A stretch of DNA of 64,000 nt, from the NCBI GenBank assembly GCA_019925095.2, contig CM034398.1:5471001-5535000 (forward strand), written 5' to 3'. The notes under the pieces were generated by a model. That model made no database searches, was not told where the DNA came from, and saw only the letters and a program-made list of their open reading frames with translations. Made by a program: the position numbers and the translations under genes. The DNA comes from Dendrolimus kikuchii (Eukaryota > Arthropoda > Insecta > Lepidoptera > Lasiocampidae). Position 1 is the first letter of the stretch. The number at the start of each line of letters is the position of its first letter. Positions 23,501 through 37,400 of the stretch are shown one piece after another.

Positions 23501-26500
23501 ACAAACGTCAAAATTATATTCAAATAGGATTAAGTGAATCATAAAGTAAGTCAGCGTAAATCATAGACGCTCGCGGACCGCGTTCGTAATACCGAAGTAA
23601 GAAAGAGAGTTGGTCTGAAAGAGAGTGTCGGGGTGAAGGTAAGGAAAGGAATGCTCCGGTGGTTCGGGCATGTGGAAAGAATGCATGATGAAAGAATGAC
23701 TAAACAGATATACAATGCAAAAGTGGATGGATGCAGAAGTCGTGGAAGGCCACGACACACCTTCCATGATCAAATTGATCGTGTACTAGCGGAGGGTGAT
23801 GTCAGGAGCCTTAAGAACAGACGAGCGTGCATGACAAGAGTTATGAATGTCAAAGAAGCAAGTGAGGTGTGTAAGAATAAGCCTGAATGGCGCTCTGTTG
23901 TTCGTGCCTACCGCGCAAGGGAACTGGCGTGAAGTTATGTATGTATGTATGTATAAAGTAAGTCCAGAGAGGTGCTCAATTCTGCTATTTCGATATCTTG
24001 TTGTTGTGAAGATATTCAAAAACGATTCCATTGCGATAGTGTCAAAAAATCATATTCTACTAAATACACAATATGTTCTCGATATCGTTACATCTGCCAT
24101 GACCATATATATAACGAAAATAGAAAAAAAAAATATTACCATTAACAGAAATGGTGGTATAGCCGCAATGAATATTGAAAAACTTTTAAACGTTTAATTT
24201 GCGAGTTTTCTCTTTTAATTATTGTAGTGGAACATTTACAACACCAGCATGTAACAGTAATGTGTAACTCTACACTAGTATTAAAATTAGAATAAATTAA
24301 TAAGTTATTCATTCGTAAGGTAGACCACAACACAAATATCCCTGAATAAATGTCAGACACAAAAACAAAAATACCAAGAAGCGTGTATAAATTATAAAAA
24401 TTCTTCGAAATTAAGTTGTAAAAAGGATATGGAACTAGAGTCCATAGACTTGTCAATATAAAAAAAAACCCACACAGTAAATTTCATCAAAATTGATGTA
24501 ATTGTTTAGGAGTTCAGTGACATACACACAAACAGAAGAATTTTATATATATTTGAAATTATTTATTATTGGGTTATCAATTATGTTTATTTTCAGTGTA
24601 CAGTCAAGATAATGGAAGGTATAGTGTTGCCACTGGTGATATGCATAGTGGTGATTGCAAGTTTCGTCCGTCATGTATACCACCTGCCCGGTGTTACCTA
24701 CTGGACAGAAATTTACTTCTTGCAGACTATAGCAGCTTCGTTGCCCCTTTTACAGATTATATTCCCTATAGCTTGGATTACATTGAATTGTTATGGACTT
24801 GCTAGGTAAGTACAAATAATATACTATACTATTTTTATTTTAGGTGGAATTTTAAGAGGCACATTCGCTATCCTCTAGTGGGCGAAGCTTGCAGGATACA
24901 AGATACATTTTGCTCGGTGTTGCCGGATGCAATGCAGGCTGCAAAACCATTCACAGGCTTGCATTACGTGGTGCACGACTAGGCGGACTACTATGTAGTG
25001 ACGGCCTCTGTGGTTGAGCGGGCTAAGCCTTTGCCGGCGTACCTCACTGCAACGCAGAGGCTCCGGGTTCGATTCTTGGTATAGTAAATTTCGGAAACGT
25101 ATTTTCTCTGTTATTTACTATGGTCTGGGTGTCTGGGATCGGCCCCAGAGTAATCCGTTATATATTACCCAAAACACAAGCGTAACTTGTTTAATTTGGG
25201 GTATACAATATGTGTGTTTGTCTGCCGATTATTATTAATATTATTATTATGTAGGACAGTAAATGGTACCCCTTATAGTGGTAGGATAGCGTTTTACATG
25301 TTTGTTCATAGGAAAATTGGCAATCAGTGTACCTGATGATAATTGGCTACCATTGTCAATGGACATCTGCAACGCTAATGGAGCCAATGCTTTGTATAAC
25401 TCATGGAGACTTAAAACACCTGTTTAGGACCTTTTTGAATATCCAATATTGTAATGCTCCATGGGGTTGGATCCCCATTGTGATATCCGACCTTACCAAC
25501 TAACCATTTCAAGTGATAGGAGAGTTTTTCCCTCTGTGAATTATGTGTATAGTGGGCTAATTTTTACTTGACGATTTCACCACGCAATAAGGATACAAAC
25601 ACATCTATACTATAATAAAACTGTAAATGGTTCGAGTTTGTACATTGCGATCAAACATGAAAAAACTCAAGGGGGCTAATTCGGACCAGGAGATTTTGAA
25701 AATTCTAAAAATGCAATTTTTAAAATTTTTATCTGTCTGTCTGTTAGTACATACATACATACATAACTTCACGCCAGTTCCCTTGCGGGGTAGGCACGAA
25801 CAACAGAGTGCCATTTAGGCTTATTCTTACACACCTCACTTGCCTCTTTGAAATTCATAACTCTTGTCATGCAAGCTCGTCTGTTCTTAAGGCTCCTGAC
25901 ATCACCTTCTGCTAGTACACGATCAATTTGATCATGGAAGGTCTGGTAGTATCATGTGAAAACTACTGAATGGATTTAACTGACACGCAACACAGAGCTA
26001 GCTCATATATCAGGGAGTAACTTAGGATACTTTTATCCCGATAAATGGCGATGGCGCTGCGATCGCATCCTTTTTGAAAACTACTGAACCAATATGAATA
26101 ACTGGACATAGAGCCGGCTTATATCCCGAGTCAACACTTGGGATACTTTTTATCCCGATAAATGATGTCGTTTCCATAGAATAGATTAGTTAAATAGATA
26201 GCGCTGCAATCGTGATGTGAACAGCTATCTATCGCTGTAATTTAATGACAAATACGTTGTCAGGTTGCCCACATGTCATTCATTACGTATTAGGTACTTC
26301 AAATCAGGTTGGCTGCGACATTTCTTTGTTTTGCTGTGCAGTTGTCTACACTATATTGACTTAGTTTCTTTGTAATTGTAGTGCATTGAATAAGAAACGA
26401 AAGTATTGAAGTAATTCTGGTATTACAATAAATTCTAACATTTTCATATTGTAAAAGAACAGGCGTTAAAATAACAATTTATCACCTTACTTTTAAATTA

Positions 26501-29500
26501 TCATTATGATCATTTGAATTACTGTTTAAACAAAAATGCGCTATTTGGCTACTTTTACTTGTGCAAAAAATTATGACGTAAGTTTGTATGCTTGTACAAA
26601 ATCTATGTTGCTGCGGTGTTATGTACGATGATAACTAGTATCACACTTGTTTTAACTGTCGGCACCCCTATTGTAAAACGATGTAAAGGATACACTTTAC
26701 GTGATCGATACAGATCCAAATTTTTTAAAAAAAGGCTGCGGTATACAGAGACAGCCTGAATTGTAAAACAACCCACAGCCAGGTGGTATTGCATTTGCCC
26801 GGCTAGCTACCACCCCTGGTCTAAAGTATGCCGCCATAACAACCTCGAGTTGTGTTCCGGTATTAGTGACCAGGTTCCAGTCTCCCTTAAGAGAGCAGCA
26901 GCGCATTTGTAGCACCTTTGGTGTTGCAAATATCCATAGGCGATGGTAATCGATTTCCATCAAATGGGTCAACTGCCTGTCTGCTGAACTCCTGCAATAA
27001 AAAATTGACGATTTGATAAAGATTTCGTTTTTACCAATGTGTCTGTAAAATCCTAAGCGCTTGTATAGATGGCACCGCCAATCCACCGCTAGCGCGCCAA
27101 CACCACGCTGGCAATGCGCTCCTATTCTGTAATTTCTGTGCATTTGCGCATTATGTCCAATCATATCCTTTCCACCATACCACCGCCCCAACGGTGACGC
27201 CCGATTGATAGTTGAAATCTGACAGCATGACAATAGCGCGGTAGCAGCTTGGCGGCGGCATTGTAGCGCCTAATCTACACACTTTGGCGGTCTCGGTGTC
27301 ATGTACACAGGTGCTACAACGCACTTAAATAAGTTAAATAGGAGAGCGGACTCCCTTATGACTTCATAAATAGGTACAAATAAAAGGAGTCAAATAACGC
27401 ATTCATACATACATAACTTCACGCCAGTTCCCTTGCGGGGTAGGCTCGAACAACAGAGCGCCATTTAGGTTTATTCTTACATACCTGACTTGCTTCTTTC
27501 ACATTCATAACTCTTGTCATGCACGCTCGTCTGTTCTTAAGGCTCCTGACATCACCTTCTGCTGGCATTCATGATTGTTTGAAAGTATTTAAAATTATTT
27601 TTATCGTGATATTTGAAAGGTACAATGATAATTAAGTGGAAATATGCGAATTTATTTTATTCTGTTGCATCCCTATTTCAATTATCTGTGTAGAATATAG
27701 TTTTTATTATATTCTTTTCAGGTTTAAATTATTATCAGAGACTCGTCAGAAGTACGTCCGTCCGAAATCATGTTCCATATCAGAGGACGCAAGCGATCCG
27801 CTCATTCAAGCGCTGAGCGAATCGAACTTAAAGCCGGAGAGCTTGAAATCTTTGGGAAAGACCTTCTTCAACATAATAACTGGAAGGGAAGATATGGTAT
27901 CGAGAACTGCGAATATTGTACATGTGTTGGGATCACTCTCGGTAGGTAATATGAGTACTAAGTTAATGCTCTGTCTAGATTCTCTTTATACTATTTTTTA
28001 TTGCCAAAAGCTGGCACACAGGTGGTAGGGCATTTGCCCGACTGGATGGCCACCACCCCTGGTCTAAAGTATGTCGCCATAACAACCTTGAGTTGTGTTC
28101 CGGCATTAGTGACCAGGTTCCAGTTTCTCTTAAGAGAGCAGTAGCGCAATTGTAGCAACTTTGGTGTTGCAAATGTCCATAGGCGATGGTAACCGCTTTC
28201 CATCAAGTGGGCCGTCTGCCTGTCTGCTGAACTCTTGCAATAAAAAAAAATAAAAAAAACAGGTAAACTGCCCACTTGATGGCAAGTGACCACCGCTATT
28301 CGCTTGCCGGCCAGAAAGAATAAAACGTTGCTTTAAGTATTAGATACAAAATTATTTACCTATTATTTGAATAAATTTATATTAATGTAAGTCGCGCTAA
28401 CTGACTAGACACAGTAAACATACAAAAGGGTTAACACGAACAATACATCACTTAAATTTGAAAAGATAATAAAACACTGTGAAGGATTATTATCGGTTGG
28501 CAACATTATTATATATACAACAGTTAATGCCCTATTTGTGTCGACCGACGACTTGAGACGAAAAAAAAGACAGAAAAAAGACGATAAAAAATATTCTAAT
28601 TGGTTTGACTAATTGCTGCTTTATTGATCGACTCTTGTTTAAAGAGTAAGCGGTACAGGTTACATTGTATTATATGTTTATGTATTTGCCCCCGGAAGAT
28701 TCATTTCATTTTATATCGCAAACTCTCCCATCCCCCGTCTATCTGTAAACTACATAAATGACAAAACTTGACAAAAATAACTACATGAACCGAGTAGACC
28801 AAGTGGACGAAAGAAAAATCACAAAACCTATCCCAGCTTCAGGGATAACCTTTACATAAATCTATCCCACTATCCGGGATGAAAAGTATTCCTTAGCCAC
28901 CCTCGGTATTAAAATTATATATGTACCGAGTTTCAGCCAAATCGGTCGTAGTTTTTTCGTGAAAATGGAACAGACAGACAAAATTACGCATTTCTAATAT
29001 TAATAAGGATTAAACAAAGTTCTCATAATATTTCAGGCCCTTTGCTGTATAGACAAAAAAGGGGTACTGTCTTGGCCGAATCCGACAGCAGAAAAAGTGT
29101 TCTTTCTCCGCAATTCGGGCCCTTCTTCCCACAGTTCCAGTAAAACCAGCCTCGTTGGCTCTATGGGTCATCAAAGTGATACGGCTTTAGACCAAGCAGT
29201 CGATGGAAAACTCAACCCAGAACCTTCTACTCTTGTTGAGGTATCTAATTTTTTTATTTAATATTTTAAAACATTGAAGGATTTTTAATTAGAAGCTGCT
29301 AATTTGTGTCTTGTAATTTTCGTGCCATAAACATAACATGACCCTTATATAATTATAGTGATGTGGACCGTAGTTAAAATAAATTCCAATATTTTTATAA
29401 CAACTTTTATAATTCTTAATATATGCAACAACAAATTTGCAAAATTTATTTTTGTGTTTTACTTCGCACCGACTTCAAGATGTTGTAGTAAGAAGTCGGC

Positions 29501-31349
29501 TAAATATTTATTTTTTTCTTTTCAGTATGCAGTCAGTTGAGTTTTTGTTAAAAAAAGTATTTCTTACTTTTTAGTTGCGCAAATACTTGAATAGCTTTAG
29601 AAATAATGTATTAAGTGCCTATAGAAATTATAGTACTGGCACGTGTATACAAGGTTGCTATCTCACTCTTCGGTCTAAAGGCTCATCAACAAGGGTTGCT
29701 CTCGATTTCTCTGGGGTCCATTCATCAGATCCTGACTTGTTGACCATGGGACCACCTTGAGAGTATACACTTTTGAATAGAAAATAATTGATAATCGGCC
29801 CCTAATTGACGGAGAAATCGCGTAACATGCATAAAAAAATTAAGCGCCTGTAGAAAATGTAATACTGGCATGAGTATAGAAGCTTTTTGATCTAAAAATG
29901 TAAGCGCTCGGCGTTCTTCAATAAGTAAGGGTTCTCGATTTCCCTGGAATCCCCTCACCAGATTCTGACTTGGTAATCATGGCACCGCCTCGAGAGTATA
30001 GACTTCGAGTAAAGAAAAAAAAATGAAAATTGCGTTGGAAATTGTCGAAGATATCGTGTAACAAAGAAGTTGGTTAAGAATTGTCGAGGGTTTCTCCCGA
30101 TTTCCCTGGGATTCATTCACCAGGTCCTGACATGGTGACAATGAGACCAATTATGGAGTATACCCTTTCGATTAAAAGAAAATTTTTAAAAATCAGTTCA
30201 CAATTGAGGGAGAAATCGAGTAACTATTTGAAACAAAATTAATGCGCTATTTGACTACTTTTATTTGTATCTATTTATAACGTCATAGTAAGTACGCTCA
30301 TAAAAAAACATATGAGGCTGCGAAGTTTCCAAAGTGTATAAAAAGTATTTCAGTTGATTTGACTGTCTACTCCCCTATTGTTTCCTTTAAGGAGCCCATA
30401 TACGATCCTGCATTGCAGTACTGCAGTGGCCGGAGCTTGCAGGACTCGAGAGGCATTCTGTTCGGTGTTGCTGGATGCAATGCAGGCTGCAACAAGATTC
30501 ATGGTCCTGCATTGCACGGCGGACAGCAACGCACGACCGTGAATGTGCTGCGTTAAAAGCGGTTTCGTAAAATTTTTCACAGGTGCTAGATTTGACACAC
30601 GACCAGAACGCGCCATTCTGCGTGGAGTTCGACGACCAACGTTGGCGCCAACACTTGGCCCGACTCAAGCCGTTGGGTCTGGCCGCGCTGCTGAACACCT
30701 GCGCACCAGCCCCGAGGCACACCTACGCGCACTTTTGCGCGCATCTTACATGCGAAGCCTTGTACAGGTACGCCATATTTACTCAGGGCCGTATTAGAGA
30801 ACAATTAAATATACAAATCTGAAAACGTTATATCTGTATTCTAGGGAATGTATCCTATTTTCTGGAATCAAAGGTAACCTAATTTCCTCCCCGTTACCAA
30901 AATAATAGTATGTAATATCTGGACAAATAACCGTGATAAAGAATCAAGCTCACATTGAAATTTATATTATACTAGCTGCCCCGGCAGACGTCGTTCTGCC
31001 CCGAAAAGCTTCAATCGATATGCCGACAGCATCGCCACCTAACGGGTCCAACTGTGAACCAACTCGGAAACCTTCTTTGGCTCATGCACAACAACTTTGC
31101 TAAAGATCATCACATGATGAAATGTATAGTTTACGATTATATAAAGGACGTACAGAGAAACATTTATTTTTATATATAAGAAGACTAGCTGATACCCGCT
31201 CGCTTCGCGTGCCGTAAAATCCGTTCTTAGCAGACCTCTACTTGGCGAAAGCAAGATCCATGCCAAATTTCAAGTCTATAGGTATTATAGTTCCTGAGAT
31301 ATCGTTATGAGTCACTATATACTTGGATTTCAATTATATATATATCCTA

Positions 31350-31437
<88 letters not shown>

Positions 31438-34400
31438 TAGGATATACCCGCGACTTCGTCCACGCTTGACTTGAAATTCCCGCAGGATTCCCGGGACACA
31501 AAATATCTCAGCATTTAAAAAATAATGTAAGCTATAGTTTTAGTGGAAGCTGCATCGGAATAAGCCAATTTTTATGCACCCGAACAGCTTAAAACCGCTC
31601 CCGAGAAAATTTCCGCGGGATTCCCAGGATAAAAACTAGCGCAGATTTTAAGTCCAAAAATTTGCTGTCGACCAGCGAAAACCGCATCGAGATCGGTCCA
31701 GTAGTTCTTACGTGAATCCTGAACAAACAGACAAGAAATCTAAAAAAAATTGCATTGTGTTCTCCATCGTTTATATAGTCAATTCCAGTTGTTTTTTTTT
31801 TAACTAGCTTCAATGTACAGACACGGCATGCTTAGAATTTAATAATATTATATATACTGAGTTTCAGCCAAATCGGTCCAGTAGTTTTCCTTGAAAACGT
31901 ACCAGACAGACAGACACTTACTTTTGCATTTACAATATTAATAGGGATAAATTGTTGTTTATATTTATTTTGATCTTAAATTTTAACATGTTTATCAAAG
32001 TTAGGTTTCTTATGGCTATTAGTAGTAATATATCTATATATAATATAATATATCAGCCCATAAATGTCCCACTGCTGGGTTCGGGCCTCCCATTATAGGG
32101 GGAACGGACAGTATACCCGCCACGCTTGTCCAAGGCGGCTTGTCAGGTTTAGCACATCGGTTATCTCGATGTGCAGGTTGCATCACGATGTTTTCCTTCA
32201 CCGTTGTTAGCATGTGGTAATTGTAACAAGATGCACATTACATCAGAAAACTGACTAAGTGGTGCATGCGTTCCGGCCAGGATCGAACCCGCGCCCTTTG
32301 AGTTTGGGACGCGTGTGCTATATAATATTAGTATTAAATATATCTATACTATATACTAATATTATAAAGAGGAAATATTTACATTTTTGTATGTTTGTAA
32401 TGAATAAACTCAAAAACTACTAGACCGATTTCAAAAATTCTTTCACCATTAGAATGCTACATTATTCCAGATTAATATAGGCTATATTTATTAGTAGAAA
32501 AAATTAGGGATCCCTACTAAAACTTGAATTATGTATAAAACTTGAGTGGGTCCCGGGATGGTTTAGATTCACAATTAGACCCGGTAGGTGGCGCTAAAAT
32601 CGGGGTCTAGATTTTTTTTCAGGGCAGGATAACGCCAGCCGGAAGTGCTAGTTAAAATATAAAAATAATCCATGTATATCCCGGATTGTCATCTCACAGT
32701 GAAGACCTCGTGCCGGTAACGAATCGGAGGTGCCTCTGTGAATTGGCGAAGCAGATTGGTTTCACTGACTCAGTGGCCAACGCTTACACCGTGGAGGAGT
32801 GCCTTGCTGTATTTCGACATCTGGTAATTTATTATTTTTAACTTAATTTCCTATTGACAATCTCTGTCTTCTTCTTCTTCTTCTGCTCTGAGCGTTGATC
32901 TGACTGTTTCACTAGGACACATTTCACAGTTGAATACTTGAAATAAAAAAGGCTCTAAGTGCCAAAACGAAAATTCACGAGGAAATTGATGTTAACAAAA
33001 AATCCCATGTTTCTTATGGATTTGTTTTATCATTCTAATAATTACAAACTAATGCGCTTATACAAGTACGAAAAGATATTAATATATAATATCAGCCCAT
33101 AAACGTCCCACTGCTGGGCTCGGGCCTCCCATTATAGGGGGAACGGACAAGATATTACATACTTACCATTTGACATGGGTAATTATTTAAATGTCAATCT
33201 TAAGAAAATCTCAACTATTATGTTAAATCGTACTAATATTATAAACGCGAAAGTTTGTAAGAATGTATGGATGTTTGTTTGTTACTCTTTCACGCAAAAA
33301 CTACTGAATGGATTTTGTTGAAACTTTACAATAATATAGTTTACACATCAGAATAACACGTAGGCTATAATTTATAAAGATATAGTAGTGTGAATTATCC
33401 AAAATATAACGATTTTCGATCACCACGCGGGTGAAACCGCGGGGCGTAGCTAGTTCCTTATAAAGGAGCTATATTCCAAGTATATTATCTTTTAATAATA
33501 TCTAAGTGAAAAATAAACTTCATTCATGGAACTTGGATATTAAACATTATACTGTTTCCAAGCGTTTATTTTATTTTTGACGTTTGCACGTCTGTCAAGT
33601 TACATATTTCTTGACAGTAAATAAAGCCCACATGAAACAAATGACATAATTTACATACTTTATTGTTGTGGGTGACGTAATAGTGATGTTCTATGAGTCA
33701 CGTAACGCACAGACTATTAACTAAAGCATCAACAGCATACGTAAATAAATCGAAAGCAATCGATTTGAAAATAAGAAATGTTCTACTTTAAAGAAAAATT
33801 ATTTGTAAATGAGTTCGATTTTTATAACAAATTGAGTCGGTAACGCATTAGGACATTACTAATTGAACCGTCATCAAGCTGTCAAAAGTAAAATAAATGC
33901 TTGGAAGGGTATAGTGATGTGATAAAAATAACGTTTTCGAAAAGCATTTTTCTAAGTACAGTAATATTTTAATCAATTACTAAATGATAAATAAACTGTT
34001 TTCCAGTATCCTTTAGCAATTCTTTAGTGTACTTTTTTCGGCCTTTTTATAAACAACCCACAGCCAGGTGGTAGGGCATTCGCCCGACTGGATGGCTATC
34101 ACCCATAGTCTCTAGTCTTGAGTATGCCGCCATAACAACTTTGAGTTGTATTCCGGTATCAGTGGCCAGGTTTCAATTTCTCCTTCAAGGCCGGCAGCAT
34201 AGTATTGCTAATGTCCATAGGAGACGGTAACCGCTTTCCATCACAGTTGGGCCGTAAAATAAAAAAAAAACATACAAAACAAATGGCGTAAGTGCCGCCA
34301 TTTTCACACTATTGTCGAGAACGTGCAAAGGCACTTAGTGCCTTTTAAAGAAACTTCCCGCGCCTCTTGTACCCCCGCGTGTTGCTATGCATTTAAATGA

Positions 34401-37400
34401 TTTTCGTAATAAAGCAAGCAAACATTTATACATTATTTGAAAGTATTGGCGATGGCACATACTGTACGATTCTGCAATAAAAATGTAATTCGATTTTGTG
34501 GTACTCACAGCCTTTTTTATTTCTAGTATTCAGTCGATCTGGACAATCAATATCAATACGTGAAGTTGGGTATCTGACACATATTACAATAAATTCTAAA
34601 ATAGTAGTCATATAAAAAAGCACACGTCAAAATATCTTGTCATCATCTCACTTTCCACAATTCATTATAGAAATATTTTTTATTATAGTTAAAACAATAA
34701 TTAATAAGCTATTTGACCCATTAAAATTGTGATGTCATAAGCCAGTATTCTCATATAAAATCAAGGAGGCTGTGACGTGTTGTGCGATGGTATAAAGTGT
34801 CTCAGTTGATTTCACTGTCAAAAATACCCAATTATTTTATTGCATGAGTTCAGCAGACAGCCCACTTTATGGAAAGCGGTTACTATCGCCTATGCACATT
34901 TGCAACACCAAAAATGCTACAAATGCGCTGCTGCTCTCTTAACGGATACTGGAAGCTGGTCACTAATGCCGGAACACAACTCAAGGTTGCTATGACGGCA
35001 TACTCTAGACCAGGGGTGGTAGCCATCCAGTCGGGCAAATACTCTACAACCTGGCTGTGTGGGTTGTTTTGTCTCCTCTTACGACAGGCCGCCCCAATGC
35101 AGGAAATTGTATTCTTTCTCCGTTCCTGCACGGATAATAATAATTAAGGATGTTTGTGCGCTTACAGCAAGCGGATACGATACGCCGCGAGACGAGGTTC
35201 GTTCGTTCCCTGCACTTGAGCACGAGGGTGAAGGTGCCCCTTCCTCATATGCTGGCGGTGCTCGTCAAAGACCAAGCTAACCAGCTGCAGATGCTCACGC
35301 AGGTACCGTTGCAAAATATCAAACAAAAATCATTATTAAAAATTCATAAGGATTAGTAGGTTGAACATTATTTCCCACTAGCTGTGCCCGCGACTTCATT
35401 TGCGCAGGATTGCAAATATTATATTCATATATTCTAAATTGTAGTGTAATGTGCTTGCTATTATAAAGAAAACATGAACAAAGTGTCTTCGCCTTAATAA
35501 AGACAATAAGATAAGTGCTAATGGATACTTTCTTAGTATTAATACTTTTAGTTAATTTAGGTTATTTATTAGTGTCTCTTTAAATTAGATGGTAATGGTA
35601 ATTAATTAGGGCAACGAACAATTACACCACTAAGAAATACTTCATTTGTAATAAAAAAAAATATATATATTCTAAACCTTGCCATGTTGGACGATACATA
35701 AAAATTTAAAGTAAAATTCTTGTTTTATTCTTTAAATTTTTTATCGAAATCCGTCAAGTGTTTTGAAGCTTATATATTCGAGGCAAACTTTCAGATGGAC
35801 AATAGTTCAAAAATTGATCACTTATGACTATATAAATAGAAATTTTCATAATATTTTCTTAAGTTTTCGCTTAAATTCTTGCATTTACTTTGACATTATT
35901 GATGTATATTTCAATTTTATTCTTTGGTATAGAAAAAGACTACAACTCATAATGTGATTAAATTGTATACAACATTGTTGCAAATACTTAAAAGTGTTTA
36001 TCGTAATTCAATTGTTATTATAACGCTACAAGTAGTCTTATTAGATTAGAAACAATTGTTATCAGATTGTTTCAAAAAATATTATTCAGGTATAACTTTG
36101 TATTTATCGTGTACTAGCAGAAGGTGATGTCAGAAGCCTTAAGAACAGACGAGCGTGAATGACGAGAGTTTTGAATGTCAAAGAAGCAAGTGAGGTGTGT
36201 AAGAATAAGCCTGAACGGCGCTCTGTCGCTCGTGCCTACCCCGCAAGGGAACTGGCGTGAAGTTATGTATGTGTGTATGTAACCTTGTATTTAAAATAAT
36301 AAAATTTTAGTCTTGTACTAAACAGGTAAAACCTAACCCCAAAGCTTACTATATATTTAGCTTAGGAATATACGCTTTGTGTTGAAAAAAAACTGCATTT
36401 ATTAAAAGTTTATGAATAAACGGGCCATATAACTAAAGATGGTTATATGAGACACCTATAATGATAAAGGAGAAGAGCACAATTTTAAAAACTCTTGAGA
36501 AAAGAAGAGGTACAATGAAGAAGTTTGGCCATTCACTACGACACCATCTTATACACATTACTCAAAGGCAAAGTGGAAGCAAGAAAAGGGAAAAGAAAAT
36601 CAAGGCGAGCATTCATGGATCAAATTAAGGCAAAAGTGACTGTCGTGCTGTACAAAGAGGTTAAACAGCTGTGCCATAATAGAGAAGATTGGAGGAGTTT
36701 CTACTGACACGAGTATAGGTCTTAGATGCTAAATAGAAGCTAAAGAATTTTTCTGATTTTTGTGATCAGTGTACACTGTACACAAACTGCTTAAAATATA
36801 AATATTGTTTTTATTACATCTATCGTATGTTTCTTACTAGGGTACAGCAGACATAATATTAGACTCTTGTGTGGATTATTGGAATGGGAAGGACTTGACG
36901 CCAATATCGCCTTCGGATCGCAAAAAAATAATTGACTTCTATCAAAGAAACTCACTCACAGCCTACTGTACAGCCTTTGCTTATAAGTAAGTATATCATG
37001 TGTTCTATATACATTACAACAATACACATATATTACAATATGTATATATTTATATATAACATTCTTCCGTGCGTGTGTACTTGCAGGTCACTGAACTCCT
37101 AAACGGCTAGACAGATTTCAATGAAATTTTTTGTGTGTTCACGTGGGTTCGAAAATGCTTTAGATTCACAATTAGACCCGGTACGTGGCGCTGCAATCGG
37201 TTTCTAAATTTTATTTTTTCGGGGCAGGACAACGTCTGCCGGGACAGCTAGTTATTGCTATATTACGCACACAAACATAGCATACTTGTTGGTCACAAAC
37301 TCTAATAATATTAGCATTTAGCAAAAGATATAATCCATCGAGATACATTTTATCATCTAACAAAACAAAAAAAACAAAATATCACGTCATATGTTTAACG

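Noticed and set aside
25005..25080. A second tRNA-like stretch
   Set aside because: It belongs to SINE family 1, with copies at 7277, 59863 and 61369; no proper acceptor stem or isolated gene.
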